DNA of 64,000 nucleotides from Siphonodentalium dalli (lineage: Eukaryota > Mollusca > Scaphopoda > Gadilida > Siphonodentaliidae), in the NCBI GenBank assembly GCA_032622095.1, contig CP136068.1:130271989-130335988 (forward strand), written 5' to 3'. Made by a program: the position numbers and the translations under genes. Below are positions 1 through 12,374 of this stretch, piece after piece; position 1 is the stretch's first letter; each line of letters begins with the position of its first letter. The notes below the pieces were generated by a model. That model had not been told where the DNA came from. It did not search any database and worked only from the letters and a program-made list of their open reading frames with translations.

Positions 1-409
1 TGCTAAGAACGAAATACTGGAATTTATAATATCAAAATATTGTATTATGTACATATATGTGTATAGTTATGGTTATGTAGGCGTGTGCACAGCAATTAAA
101 GAACACTTTCTAATAGTAAGGTGGACCTTGTTTAAGTAACAATGATAATGCGTATATGGTATTTAAATCGTGTTAGCAGGGTCCAATAAGGGCGAATTTT
201 CAGGGTAGTCAGCACTCACGCCCGGGGGGTGACTGGCTTGTTACTCAGGAGTTAAGTATACGTAGTTTAATTATGAGTTTTCGGGAGGAAAACATTCTCT
301 GCAAGTTTTGTTTTTACATTTAAATTTTACACCATAAGCGTTGATAACCTTGACCTTAATTTTATATTTAAAGTTTTGTCGGCTTTCAATTGATTTTAGT
401 TTTTTGTCT

Positions 410-795
410 TATTATATGATAATGAGTGGCTCCAAATTTGAATAGCATAGACAAGACGGCTTTGAATTAAGGCATAATATAGCGTTCGAATGGCATCACC
501 TTGTTCATACTCTTGCCATTTTAGAACATATCGCCATTCGGCGAGGTATGGTCTTTAAAAATGAGGTTTTCATCGATTATAATTCCGAGAAATTTTAGTG
601 ACGTTTCATTACTTTTGTTTCCAACAAGCTTGTGTTCTACGTCGTTTATGTATATCTTTAGAAAATTCCATTTGTCGTCATTGTTTTTTTGGATGAAGAA
701 GCATATATTTACTTTTAGTTTTGTTTATGGATAGGCAGTTACAACAACACCATTTGTAGATCTTTTAACTCATTGTTCGAGATGTTTTCACTAAG
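410..795 (-). pseudogene. LINE reverse transcriptase, C-terminal fragment (left piece of a split element)
   Basis: Read on the minus strand, this stretch gives the tail of a non-LTR reverse transcriptase. A segment around 740-795 reads like the region just after the catalytic aspartates. A segment with NCLSINKTKSKYMLLHP lies near 680-745, KFLGIIIDENL near 570-600, and LYYALIQSRLVYAIQIW near 430-480. These are the thumb and tail motifs of CR1/Jockey-type LINEs. Frameshifts separate the pieces, so it is dead. It continues the polymerase found at 1937-2596; the KRBA2-like element at 796-1935 lies between the two halves. Positions 1-409 may be its 3' untranslated part; I see no gene there. Confidence 0.8.
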
Positions 796-1539
796 ATGGC
801 CGTTATTGCCGGATGTGTAGAGTTTACATGTAGATGCCAAGTGGATTTGATTGATATGCAATCCTTAGCAGTCTCAGACTATAAGTGGATAATGGTGTAT
901 CAAGACCACCTCACCAAATTCTGTATACCGAGACCGTTAACAAGCAAAATAGCAACGGATGTAGCTTTCCAGCTTCTAGATATCTTCCTTATGTTAGGAG
1001 CTCCAGCCATTCTGCAGAGTGACAATGGATCCGAGTTCACAGCTAATGTCATCAAAGATCTGAAATATATGTGGCCAGAGTTGACTATAGTTCACGGAAA
1101 ACAACGACACCCCCCAAAGCCAAGGTTCGGTTGAAAGGGCCAATGGTGATATCAAGGATATTCTAGTGGCTTGCCATTCCAATACCACAGGTCGATCGTG
1201 GGAGAGGTGACCCGAGAAACATTTTAGGAGTTGTTGTCGACAGGAACCTCGACAGAGACTTATACACAATCTCTGTCAAATCAGGCATTCTGAGCGAAAA
1301 GTATTCTCGCAACCAATTTGATTTATGCCCGGAGATACTTTTGACTACCGATCACATTTGTCAAACAAAGATTATCCCTCTACACTCTGCAGTCAGGGAG
1401 CAATCTGCAACAGGTGGTCAAGGATTTAAGAAATGTAAATGTAAGGGGACATGCACGACAGCCAAATGTAAATGCTTCAAGGCTCAATATTAAATGCAAT
1501 CCACGATGTCACAATAGCCTCACATGTAAAAACAAGTAG
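796..1539 (+). pseudogene. KRBA2/Ginger-type integrase (DDE) remnant
   Basis: The frame begins inside a retroviral-type integrase core. RCQVDLIDMQS carries the first catalytic Asp, QDHLTKF follows, LQSDNGSEF carries the second Asp, and VHGKQRHP precedes the third block. A one-base slip in the run of C at about 1109-1115 moves the third block, QGSVERANGD with the catalytic Glu, into another frame. Further frame changes follow, then a cysteine-rich tail (KCKCKGTCTTAKCKC, then NPRCHNSLTCKNK ending at the stop at 1537-1539). This core plus Cys-rich tail is typical of KRBA2-like proteins derived from Ginger-type DNA transposons. The N-terminal zinc-binding region is missing, so it is 5' truncated and broken in at least three places. 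The family call is by recognition; the subfamily is uncertain. Confidence 0.8.
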
Positions 1540-1759
1540 ATGATGACTTTGTATTGAGCTTTGAACACATTAAGTCAATTATTCTAGTTTCAGTGGAAAC
1601 ATTTTGCATATTTCTTTATGTAAACTAAATTTGTTACTGGAACATTGATGATGATTTATCTTAGCAGCAAACATCTTATTGTATAAATGTTGATTGTGTT
1701 TGTAATATGACTATAATTTCTATGTATTCCATAACTTGTTTGCAATAAAAAAATTTAAT

Positions 1760-1935
1760 TTAACTTGGTTGTCCTTCAGTAATTTTATGAAATCCCTGGC
1801 GCCTAAAATCAGTAATTACGCGAAATCCCTGAATTTTCTAGTAATTTCATTAAATCCTTACTCAGATCAGGGATTTCACGAATTTACTAAACGATTCAGG
1901 GATTTCGCGTAATTACTAATTTCACTGATTTACTG
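1760..1935. repeat. Inverted subterminal repeats at the 3' end of the KRBA2-like element
   Basis: Four copies of a word close to AATCCCTGA/TCAGGGATT occur in both orientations, several joined to GTAATTACGCG or its complement. They lie between the integrase remnant and the point where the interrupted reverse transcriptase resumes, as expected for transposon terminal or subterminal repeats. I could not find a matching left end next to position 796, in line with 5' truncation. Confidence 0.55.
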
Positions 1936-1936
1936 T

Positions 1937-2950
1937 AACATATATATATAGCGTAGTATCATCGACAAATGATAACAATTTCAATGAAGTTGCTGCAGAC
2001 ATTTCATCCACGTAAATGAGGAAAATTTTCGGACCGAGTATGGAGCCCTGGGGCACTCCGTTGAGTATACCCTTAAAACTAGAAATACTACCATTGAAGT
2101 CAGTAAACTGTCGTCTTTCGGGTAGATACATGTAGTCTCTGAAACAATCATTCGCAATGTCACGTATTCCATAGTGATCCGTTTTACTTAATAGAATATC
2201 ATGACTAATTGTATCAAAAGCTTTTGAAAGGTCGATAAAAATGGCTAAGGTGGAGTCTCGAGTGGGCTCATCATTTTGTTCGCATACATCTTTAAGTAAG
2301 TGCACAACGGGATGGATGGTTGAGTTACTTGTTCTGAAACCATACTGTTCATACAGGGTATCGTTATCATTTAATAAATCGACCAGTCTTTTAGACATTA
2401 TTTTTTCCAATATACTAATAGGTCTATAATTACTGAGTTCACCTTTATTGCCGCTTTTGTAAATCGGGACAACTCGGGACAATTTCCTTTTTTGGGGAAA
2501 TATGCCATATTTGAATGATAAGTTGAATATATGTTTTAGGGCGATTTCTATTTCTTCTACCGTTGCCTTCATTATCTTACTCGTTAAACCATGCACGTCT
2601 TTGATATTTTTAACATTTAGGCAAGTCAGTATAATTTATTGTTCATTAGTGGGGGCTAATTTTAATACTTCTGTTTCCCTATAAAGAAGATAATCTGAGT
2701 AATTTGCACTATATTCGTTTATGACTCTTTCACTTGTTAGTTGACCAGTACTTGAAAAATAATCATTAAACTTTTCTGCTATATCGGTTTTATGAGTGAT
2801 TTTTATTTGTTTATCTACAAATATAGAAGGAATTGAGTTCGCATTCGAAGTTTTATTAATCGCTCCATTTAATATCATCCAGGAAGCCTTTATCTCTCTC
2901 TCGTTTTGTTCCAATATATCACAATAGTTGTCTTCTGTTGGTGCCTTCAA
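1937..2950 (-). pseudogene. LINE reverse transcriptase, fingers and palm, with preceding linker
   Basis: The minus-strand frame ending near 1937 carries a clear reverse transcriptase. VVPIYKSGNKGELSNYRPIS is the conserved fingers block, YGFRTSNST follows, AIFIDLSKAFDTISHDILL holds the first catalytic Asp, and NGVPQGSILGPKIFLIYVDE is the next block. FVDDTTLYI is the catalytic pair equivalent to YADD. A separate frame at 2636-2950 gives the linker, with SIPSIFVDKQIKITHKTDIA and FNDYFSS. The two frames are out of phase around 2600-2640. The enzyme would copy the LINE transcript at its insertion site. Its C-terminal third is displaced to 410-795. Confidence 0.88.
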
Positions 2951-2975
2951 TTTTTTTATATAGAGTTTATTTTTT

Positions 2976-4096
2976 TCATGGTTCTCGCTTGATGTATCTT
3001 TTGGGGACTTTCTTGTATTTCAACGGGAATGCTTTCTCAAAGGCTTCCATGTACAGTTCCAGGAATATATCGTATGACTCGTTCACTGATTTACAGTTTA
3101 AGACTGGCTGAAAGTTACAATTTGTTGGTATATTTTTTAAAGTTCTAGTATTTTTGTCATTAAAGACTCGATATGGTTTTATATTGTCACCGCCCGGCGT
3201 ACGTGATAGTTCTGTGCCTCGTGATGGTTCGAAAAAGAAGATAGCGAAATGGTCCGATACATCAGTGAGTATTATACCAGATGTACTGCCCGCAGTTGCA
3301 CTGTTGGTATATATATGGTCTATGAGGGTTGCCGAATGTTCGGTAAGACGTGTCGGCCTAGTTGTACTAGGTATGACACCAAAAGAAAACATATTGCCTA
3401 AGAAGTTGTCAGTTTTTTCGTGGGTTTCAAATTTGAGTAAGTCAAAATTAAAGTCGCCTATTAATAATTCCTTAAGATTTGATTTATTTATTTCACCCAT
3501 AATACCTTCAATATCCTTCGTAAAGGTATCAAGGTCAGCGCGTGGTGCAGTGTTGGGCCTATATATACATCCAACTAGGTATGAATTCGTGCATCCTGGA
3601 TTTATCTCAACAAATATAGTTTCTATGACGTGTGGTTTAAATATAGACAAATCTTTCCTCAGTGTATAATGTAGACTGTCGCGGATGAATATGTCAACTC
3701 CTCCTCTCCAATCATCCCTTTCTGGACAAGTTTTAAATTCGAAGTTATCGTACCCAGTTAGGTCAAATTCAGTTTCGTGAACCTTACATATTTCTGTGAG
3801 AGCAATAATATCATATTTTGGCTACTTTGAATACTTAGTAGTAGGCTATTTAATTTATCCCAGTTTGCATTCAGACTACGACAATTCAACCCAAAACATT
3901 ATTTATCATACTTTCTACCCCTTAATTTGTTCTGAAGTTGTTCAGGAGAGTAATAGATAAAATTCCTATTCATATTAAGCAAATTCATGTTAGTATCTTC
4001 TATATCATCTTGGCCTAATTCATCGAGCTTATAAGCTAGGTTATAATGTGTTGAGCCCTGAATCTCGCCCAGACTTAGATTACCCGCAATCGACAT
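2976..4096 (-). pseudogene. LINE apurinic-type endonuclease with N-terminal leader
   Basis: On the minus strand the leader at 3899-4096 ends in a stop, then the same frame continues with LNCRSLNANWDKLNSL, the first block of LINE endonucleases. A one-base shift near 3820 leads into YDIIALTEI and GGVDIFIRDSL. The long frame at 2976-3650 then supplies VGCIYRPNT, LLIGDFNFDLLKF (catalytic Asp and Asn), STTRPTRLTEHSATLIDHIY and VSDHFAIF (catalytic Asp-His). This is the exonuclease-endonuclease-phosphatase fold that nicks target DNA in CR1/Jockey/L2-type elements. One stop and at least one frameshift make it non-functional. Confidence 0.85.
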
Positions 4097-4099
4097 TTG

Positions 4100-5297
4100 T
4101 CAAAGATAATTCAACAATTAAGTAAATTGCCGTGCACAAACGAGTCATTTCATCGATGTATTCATTAGTGATACTATAAGTTCCTTCTTTCATGAATAAA
4201 TAATTTTATTTCTTCGCGGCTGGAATATCAGACTGTTTAATTGCGTAAGCCACAATCTCACCACAATAATTTAGAAAGTGTGTGACAAACTATTTGAGCA
4301 AATAACATATTACGCAGGTTGTGTACTGTGTATAACATACTGTTTGAGACCCTTCGACCAGCCCATACCTTATCATTATTGGATTTTCAACGCGATCTTG
4401 TGCATTGTGATCGAGGGGAACTAACTCATTGTAAGTGTGTAATCTCTCGTGACGGACTGACAGGCCTGATTTAGCCCACGTCGCGCCTGCCGCCCGATCT
4501 GGCGACCAGATACAGCGATTTTTGGTTTATTAAGAAACTGGTCATAAATTCGGTCCTCGTGTGAAACAACATTTATTGTTTAGTACGAACGTCCTCGTTG
4601 GTTGAAGTTCTCGTGTAATTTCAATAAAGTTGGTCAAGTCGCTTACGTTCAACGCGCTAACAATTTCCTTGAAAAAGCGACCATGCACGTGTTCGGATCT
4701 ACTTCGCGATTTTGGAGCTAAACGCGTTCGTAGTTACAGTACATCAATAGTAAACACATTTACGTTGTTTTAACAAATGCCTATGTGATAATAGAACAAT
4801 AAAATAATGATTTATGGGAACTATTTTCTGTTTACAAATTGTATTTCTAATGAATTATATGATTGGCATTGGCATGTTCGTTACAAGAACGCCATACAAA
4901 TAGTTATTTATAAAATCAACACGCTTACTATAATCACTTTCTTTTGTTTTAAAACTCGCGATCTACATGTACCTCTACCTGTATTTTTTGGCCGATAATC
5001 GAAAACACATGTTTTTTTGTTTTGGCATAATCTTGACATTTTATATTTAATAAATAGGGCATGGCTTAAAGATGACTATGGTGGTCTAGTCCCCATCAGG
5101 GTGGGTATAGTTCAATATTCAAAGCGGAGTTAACTATACTCACTTCACCGGGCACTATACCCGCGTAGTCAACGACAAGAAATGCTATATTTATTATGTA
5201 TCACCGAACTTGTGGGATGCATACTACATAACCGGATCCTACCAACACAAATTGCTGGACTGTTCAAATGCCCTTCATAAGTCGTTATAGGCCAGGC
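4100..5297. other. No recognisable gene
   Basis: This may include the 5' untranslated part of the LINE that reads away to the left. Around 5085-5170 short complementary words near GGTATAGT and ACTATACC could form a weak hairpin. Frames are short and AT-rich and resemble nothing I know. Confidence 0.5.
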
Positions 5298-6450
5298 AAA
5301 AATGGACATAGGTGTCGCATCGAGAGGGAATTTATGAGACCTACATTTTCTATTACCGTAAATACTTAACTGTCGGGATCCATATTTTGTATTTTTCAGG
5401 TAGACTGACTTTTTTTTTTACACAGCGTGGTTTTATTGAGGCACCCGATGAAAAAATCGGTCATTTTAAAAATAATGTCGATGACAGAGTATCTTCACAC
5501 ATTTTGAGAACAGATATTCGTCCAATTTTGTTACATGAGAATTGGGCGATGACAAGAGCAATGTAATACATGTAACCATTGAATCTCGGAAAGACAGTCA
5601 TGACGTCATGCGACCTCAACATATTTTTAGGGTGAGAAGAATATGGTGATTCACACAAAGCGCTGTCTTTTGTTGCTTATACAACTTAACGCAAGACGGT
5701 TATGCCAAATCATTTGAGACCATAGGAAACTACTGCCAATTTGCTACGTTTTAGTGTATCATATATCGCTGTTGGCGCATTATTATTTTTATCAAAGCTG
5801 AAAAATAAACCCTTCCCCAAAAAGAGGCTGTGGCTTAAGGAGCACATAACATACGATTGCTTGCCAAACGGTTTACATAACACAACGGCTAGAGACTACT
5901 AGTGCATTGTTTAATATATATGTTTCGATCTATAGACTCTAACATTAACGTAAAAATATTGTAAAATATACTCCCTGACTCGAAATTTTAATAAACTTTA
6001 GATTTTCCCCCCAAAAAATAATCTAAAATGCACTTTGTCATCTCCCGGAAGGCAAAAAGGAATACATGTATAATGTTGAAAGGGTGGATGTAATAGATGT
6101 ACACGGCAATTTCGTTCCGTCTTGGATTAAAAAATGGCCTACTAACCCCAAGTTGGCTGCTAATATGGTGACCGGTATATAGGTGAAAATTGTGAAATAT
6201 GTAAGAACGCAGATTACTTGCTTAAATCGCTTAACTAACACAACGGCCGTTGATAAACTATGGTTTAAGATATTGATATATCCCCGGTCTACAAACTCGA
6301 ACATTAAAGTGAAAAAATCGCACAATGCACCCCCTGGCACCACATTTTGATTAATTTTACATAATGTACGATGGTGGTGATATTTAGTGTGTACGATAAT
6401 TCCATGTTGTTTTTTTTTGGATTAGAAAATGGCTACTAATCGCAAGATGG
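5298..6450 (+). repeat. Non-coding dispersed repeat, copy 1 (inverted relative to 12375-13613)
   Basis: Many segments match the reverse complement of 12375-13613 in order. Examples are GAGAGGGAATTTATGAGACC near 5320 against 13580, GATGAAAAAATCGGTCATTT near 5448 against 13440, and ACGGCCGTTG near 6241 against 12649. Frames inside are not conserved between the copies, so it is not protein-coding. Toward the right end a module of the form AAAATGGCTACTAATCGCAA is repeated near 6135, 6427 and 6614. Confidence 0.8.
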
Positions 6451-6954
6451 CTGACAATATGGTGGTCAATCAAAATGGTGAAATATGTCATGTTTCACTT
6501 AATCGTCATCATCACCACCATGCAATGTCTCATACAACCCAACGTATTATTATATGCATTGTGTCATGTTATTCTCAGACACAATGTAATCATAATGATG
6601 CGCAATTCTATTTAAAATGGCTACCAGTATGGTGACCAGGATGGACGATTATTGCATCCATGAGCACTCGTGCTCAAGTAAACCGTGTTGCTTGAAATAT
6701 GTGGCAATTTGAGCGTGGTATTTTGAAAAGGAACAGGATTGTTTAAAACAAAGAACCGAGTAACAGTAATATATTGAATGTCGGTTTGTTATTTATGGCA
6801 GTCACATTTGACATTATCAGTCTTTCTCAATGAATATACCACGTGCTTCCAAATATGATGGTACATAGGTGGATAACTCGTGGATACCATCATCGCAGTA
6901 TGGGCTAGACGATGTTGGTGCTGGTTCGGACTCTGACATCGGACCGATTTTTAT
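6451..6954. other. No recognisable gene
   Basis: The segment contains the last short copy of the ATGGCTAC module near 6614 and otherwise AT-rich sequence. Nothing else is supported. Confidence 0.4.
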
Positions 6955-7330
6955 TTGTACCCATACCATAGTATGGTACACATAGTGTCGACGTCTGGAT
7001 TGACCATTCGTCGTTCGTCCGTCTGTCTGTCTGCCCGTCTGTCCGCCCGTAGACACTTTGCGATAACTCAAACATTTTCTATCCGATCAGAACCAAATTT
7101 TGTATATGGGTTTCTCAGCCCAAAACACAGATCGAGTTCGAATCCGAGTGTTTGTTACAAAGTTATGGCCCTTTTTCGACTTAGAAATCACGCATGCTAC
7201 CATAACTCAAACATCTTTTATTTGATTGGAACACAATTTGGTATGTCAGTTTCTCAACCCAAAATACAGATCGAGTTCGAATATGGGTTTGATCCGATTT
7301 ATTTTAAAGGAGTTATGACCCTTATAAAAA
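6955..7330 (+). repeat. Dispersed repeat with (TCYGTCTG)n head and duplicated tail module
   Basis: A short degenerate array of CGTC/TGTC words (7009-7050) is followed by two diverged copies of a module of about 120 bp beginning at ATAACTCAAACAT (near 7064 and 7202). Each copy contains CAGATCGAGTTCGAAT and a line close to AAGTTATGGCCCTT. The layout looks like a dispersed repeat seen in invertebrate genomes; that comparison is from memory. The 133-residue frame across it follows from the repeat and is not a gene. Confidence 0.65.
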
Positions 7331-7359
7331 AAAAATCAAAAACAAAAATAATTTGAGTT

Positions 7360-9944
7360 TTTTTAGATTTAACTTCTTGCTCAATTTAACAAAAACAAAT
7401 TCTAAATTTTGTTTATAACTTTTATAATAATAATAACAAAATTGAAATAATAAGAAAAAAATTTGTCGTTGACACTTTCATTTATTTTAGTTTTATACAA
7501 TTAATTAGGTGTGCTATCCTGTTTTGAAAATATGAAGATTTTATTGCAATAGTTGCATGTAATATAATGATATCAATAAATTACCATGTGAACATCCAAT
7601 ATCCAGAGTATATGAGAGTAAATTTTATAGATGTTCTCATTCCAAGTGAAATCTGTTATGAAATGAGTAATGACATATGACACAGAGCTCTGGTGGGTTT
7701 AGATGAAGTCAAAGATAAATAACACTGGTGGCTGGCTAATTGTTTATTCTATCTGTCAAATTGATTATTGGCAGCATAAGACTCTTGTTTCTCCTATTCT
7801 TGAAATTCCATTACATGGTCCCCTCACCTACCAGTATATAAGTGTCTTCTATATTCCATTAATCTGCCTCAAAAATAATTAACCCTTTCCAAGGTTCCCA
7901 TAGACACATGCTATAATGTACATGGACTTTTCCTCATATCTCTTATATATTGGTTTTCTTTGCACACTATTGACTTCTATCAATTTTGGTATTGACTGAT
8001 ATATTAACCCTTCATACACATGCTTTCAATTTGAAATTAAAATAATGGCTGATAGCCAATATTATTTATCTATGCAATGGATAACAGGCAGATAAATCTA
8101 CATGACTATTGTAAGTGATGCCTTGTTTTGGAAATCAATATGGTACATGTTGTTAATATTTCCAGGAACCTTATTTTCCATTTGTTCATATTGTCATGGT
8201 TGATTGAATTTTATGGACCATAGAGCGCTTAGAAGATTAACTTTGAAGGTTGTGGCTTTTAGTGTCCAAGCTACTTGTAAAACATTGTAATGTGTGAATC
8301 CATTTAATTGAGGGCTACTTACTTTCTTTTATATGAACAATGGTAATCTGTTTCGATTTAGGGGTCATAGGGGCCAGCATCCTAATCATATTATGTCTGT
8401 ATAAAACTATATAGATAATACCTTTGTATTGTATAAACTACATATATTTTTGAAAACCATACACCCCTGTTATGAAACACTTAATCTTATTTAATACACA
8501 GGTCAGATCTGATCTTATATGTCCATTTTTAATAAACAAATAACAACTGGGGAGTATATGGGGGAAGGGGGTGGGTAATTAAAGTACCATTTGAATATGA
8601 GATGGAATCCCTTACATGTATGTTGTTCTCAGCAGTCTGGCTTGTCAACAAATTGTAATTTCTCTTTAGAAGTGAATAAATTTAGAATATCTGGCATGTC
8701 AAAAGTGGCAGAGATTTATAACTTTTGCTTCCAATGAGTTAACTTAAACTCCTAAACATATCCTTCGAAATCACTAAACCGTTGGATATCACAATAAGAG
8801 GTCCTTGGGTGAATAGGGACAGGTTAAGAGATTTAAAACTACTCCCCAAAAACTTTAACCCTTTCTTAAGACAAATTATTTGAGCTTTTGATTTCAAGTT
8901 GGGTTCTGATATCTGGATTCCTGTGATCATATCTCTGACAAATTATCAGTTATAGCTAATCGCTATCGCCAAGGTATGGGTTAAACATCTGCCGATCATG
9001 ATCGGCCTCTCGTTAAGCTAGCTGTGAGTTGAGGAACATCTCATTGGACCATTGCGATCAATACAAGACCATTTCGATAAGAAATTAGAATATGTTCACA
9101 CTCACTGAAGCAATCACAGTTGAAGCAATATACTCATTCTGAGTCAGTGCCTCCATTAATTGGTATACATACACTGTAACAATGTTGTCGAAGTGGGGCA
9201 AATTGCTTCGTCCAACAGAAGACGGTCGTGATAACACAGAGACCAGTTAATTCCTCCGAACCCTAAATCACCGTCATTGCTTTCATTGACAAGTGCCAAA
9301 GAACGCCCAGAAAATGAGATTTGTAAAAGATAGCGCTCGTCTTACAAAATAATTTCTGTTAGCTCAGATTTCTCATCTTCCAAAAGTTTATCTGATCAGT
9401 GATAAACATAAGAATAGTCATGCCCAGAATGAGAAACCCCTTTGTGTGTCTAACATAGTTGTGTAGTTTAGGTTGACCTAATTGGGCAAGAAGGACCATT
9501 TTGTCTAAAATATGAACGCGATAACCTTCAGAACTATCAAATGTTGGTTCCCACTTTGTGGAGAAGTAAACATTGTTTCTACTTTTCTACGTCATGTTAC
9601 ATTTCGACATGGCATATACACAACAGAAGACCTGCTGCTGTTGCAATTTCCATTGGTGCTTAAATCATAAAGTCCATGGATCTAATGTATCAACCAGGCT
9701 GCAGGCAACATTCTTGTTATCATACAGACAACACGGGCGGAAAAAAATATGGCGAATAATCCCTCGTCCCAATAACGTCCCGATTGTACTGTCACATATG
9801 CATGCATCCCTTGCACGCTGTTCAGTAAAAACTCAACCACGGCTTGTGTCTATTTACTGATTTCGCCCAGCTCGCAGTTGTTATAGATGAGTTAACCATA
9901 GACCAGACTCGGGTCTGCACAAGTTGTTGCCGTATGACATTACC
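7360..9944. other. No recognisable gene, AT-rich intergenic DNA
   Basis: Read on both strands, I see only short frames without family signatures, no clear tandem structure and no terminal inverted repeats. It may be unique intergenic or intronic DNA. Confidence 0.5.
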
Positions 9945-12287
9945 TCGATACTCATGATTCACTGTTTGGTCACATCAAACACTACCACAAAATAATATCA
10001 GGATATGCAGCACACACGATCCACTCACTAGTGGAATAACTATAGATGTATCTGATTTAACCGGCGTTAGCTATGACGGGGTGTTGGAATTATAATGCTG
10101 AAATCATGCACGGCCATAATAAAAATATAGTATGTTTTCAGACATCCGACCTACTGGCATCATCAGGTACCTACCCACATTATTTTTGGACTTATCTAGA
10201 AAGTTGATATACGCTTCCTGATATAAACCTGTGTATGGCATTTATACAACTAATTTTCATTTTGGTGGCAGTATGAACTAAAACGTACATTGGGATACCA
10301 AAAGTAAAACATGTATCAGTCTCCATGATAACAGTAATTCCAATACTCCCATCTATTGTTTTCTGAATATACAGCATTCCAGAATAAATAGTACCTACTC
10401 GCCCGTATAGAAATATATAGGTAATGTGACTGCAAACAATTATAGTTTCAATAGTGGCCCAAATATAAACATATCTCAGAAGTTCGATAAGTCAAATATG
10501 TGTCCGCCAGAGAAAATCAGTGGATGTAGGATGTATCTCCTGATGTATTTGATGTTGCTCTAGCATGGGATATATGTCCATATTGGGGTACCTCTTCTCA
10601 CAAGCAAATGTTCGGTCACCTCTGGATAACCACGAGAGCACACGGGGTGACACGACACTCCAGTTCCAAACAGAGCAACCTACAATTGAAAGATATAGCA
10701 ACATAGTTTGACAGTTTTGGCTGATATACCGCATCACTGGTATCTTCGTTGTTGGAAATGCCGCTTAGGCACATTGACTTCGATATGTAACTTATATACT
10801 GCTAGTACAAGTATTCACTTCCCACCCGGTCAACAAACCAGTTTCCATCTCCTTGTGTGCGAAATATATATCATGGAAAATAACCCGGTACACGTTAGTA
10901 TTAAAAAATCAATGAAGCCTTTGTGTGGTGATGAATCTGAACTAACCTGTATTATGTGAGGTTTGCTAATTTACTGGATATTTCATATTTTGGACTTTGT
11001 GCAGCTAATACTATGTGTCAATAAGACGAGTTGGTAGAGGGTAAGTCTCTATCAAAATGAGCACTAACGATTCGTACCAAAAGTATTTATTTGCTAAGTT
11101 GTATCTGTTTTTCGCGGTCGCAGTTTGATACAAATGGTTGTAGAGAGTGCCCAAGTATGCTTAGATACCGTGATAGATTATATATAACATACATATTTCC
11201 TTTATTCATTTCTCAAATGCAGTCACAGACTCACAACGTCGATCGACGTTTTGACAACCATCTTTTCTGGCATGCGTAATCGATTAACAAATCGATACTC
11301 ATGATTCCACTGTTTGGTCACATCAAACACTACCACAAAATAATATCAGGATATGCAACACACACGATCCACTCACCAGTGGAATAACTATAGATGTATC
11401 TGATTTAACTGTAATACAGCTGGCGTTAGCTATGACGGGGTGTTGGCATCAGAATGCTGAAATCATGCACGGCCATAATACAAATATGGTATGTTTTCAG
11501 ACATCCGACCTACTGGCATCATCAGGTACCTGCCCACATTATTTTTGGACTTATCTAGAAAGTTGATATACGCTTCCTGATATAAACCTGTGTATGGCAT
11601 TTATACAACTAATTTTCATTTTGGTGGCAGTATGAACTAAAACGTACATTGGGATACCAAAAGTAAAACATGTATCAGTCTCCATGATAAAAGTAATTCC
11701 AATACTCCCATCTACTGTTTTCTGAATATACAGCATTCCAGAATAAATAGAACCTACTCGCCCTTATAGAAATGTATAGGTAATGTGACTGCAAACAATT
11801 ATAATTTCAATAGTGGCCCAAATATAAACATATCTCAGAAGTTCGATAAGTCAAATATGTGTCCGCCAGAGAAAATCAGTGGAAGTAGGATGTATCTCCT
11901 GATTTATTTGATGTTGCTCTAGCATGGGATATATGTCCATATTGTGGTACATCTTCTCACAAGATATGTCCTATTTTGTACTTTGGTCAGCTAATACTAT
12001 TTGTCAATATGATCCATTTAAAGACGAGATGGTAGAGGCTAAGTCTCTATCAAAATGAGCACTAACGATTCGTACCAACATTATTTATTTGCTAAGTTGT
12101 ATCTGTTATTCGCGGTCGCAGTTTGATACAAATGGTTGTAGAGAGTGACCAAGTATGCTTAGATACCGTGCTAGATTTTATTTAACATACATATTTCCTT
12201 TATTCATTTCTCAAATGCAGTCACAGACTCACTGTGTCGATCGACGTTTTGACAAGCATCTTTTCTCGCATACGTAATCGACTAACT
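9945..12287 (+). repeat. Tandem duplication of about 1.35 kb (two copies)
   Basis: Copy 1 spans about 9945-11287 and copy 2 about 11292-12287. Both begin at TCGATACTCATGATTC and end near a CGTAATCGAYTAAC word. They share long near-identical tracts, for example the run starting CTGATATAAACCTGTG (about 10220 and 11577). About 380 bp of copy 1 (near 10605-10985) is absent from copy 2. The 61-residue minus-strand frame present in both copies follows from the duplication and has no recognisable signature. Confidence 0.85.
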
Positions 12288-12374
12288 TGCTTGTTTATAT
12301 CATTATGTATACTGGGTGGTATAAGCAACAAACCGACGTCCATTGTTTTCTTTTTTTAGAAAATAATATTTATT

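Larger units (their letters stand above)
410..4096 (-). mobile_element. CR1/Jockey-type LINE, decayed and split by a DNA-transposon remnant
   Basis: Endonuclease (about 2976-3890), linker (2636-2950) and reverse transcriptase (1937-2596, then 410-795) follow one another on the minus strand in the order expected for ORF2 of a non-LTR retrotransposon. The polymerase stops just after its catalytic FVDD motif at about 1940 and resumes at about 795. The 1.14 kb between carries the KRBA2-like integrase. No target-site duplication is obvious at the junctions. Stop codons and frameshifts throughout show that the element is old. Confidence 0.85.

Noticed and set aside
6955-7356. 133-residue protein
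   Set aside because: The frame runs through a dispersed repeat with duplicated modules. There is no family motif, and the opposite strand is equally open.
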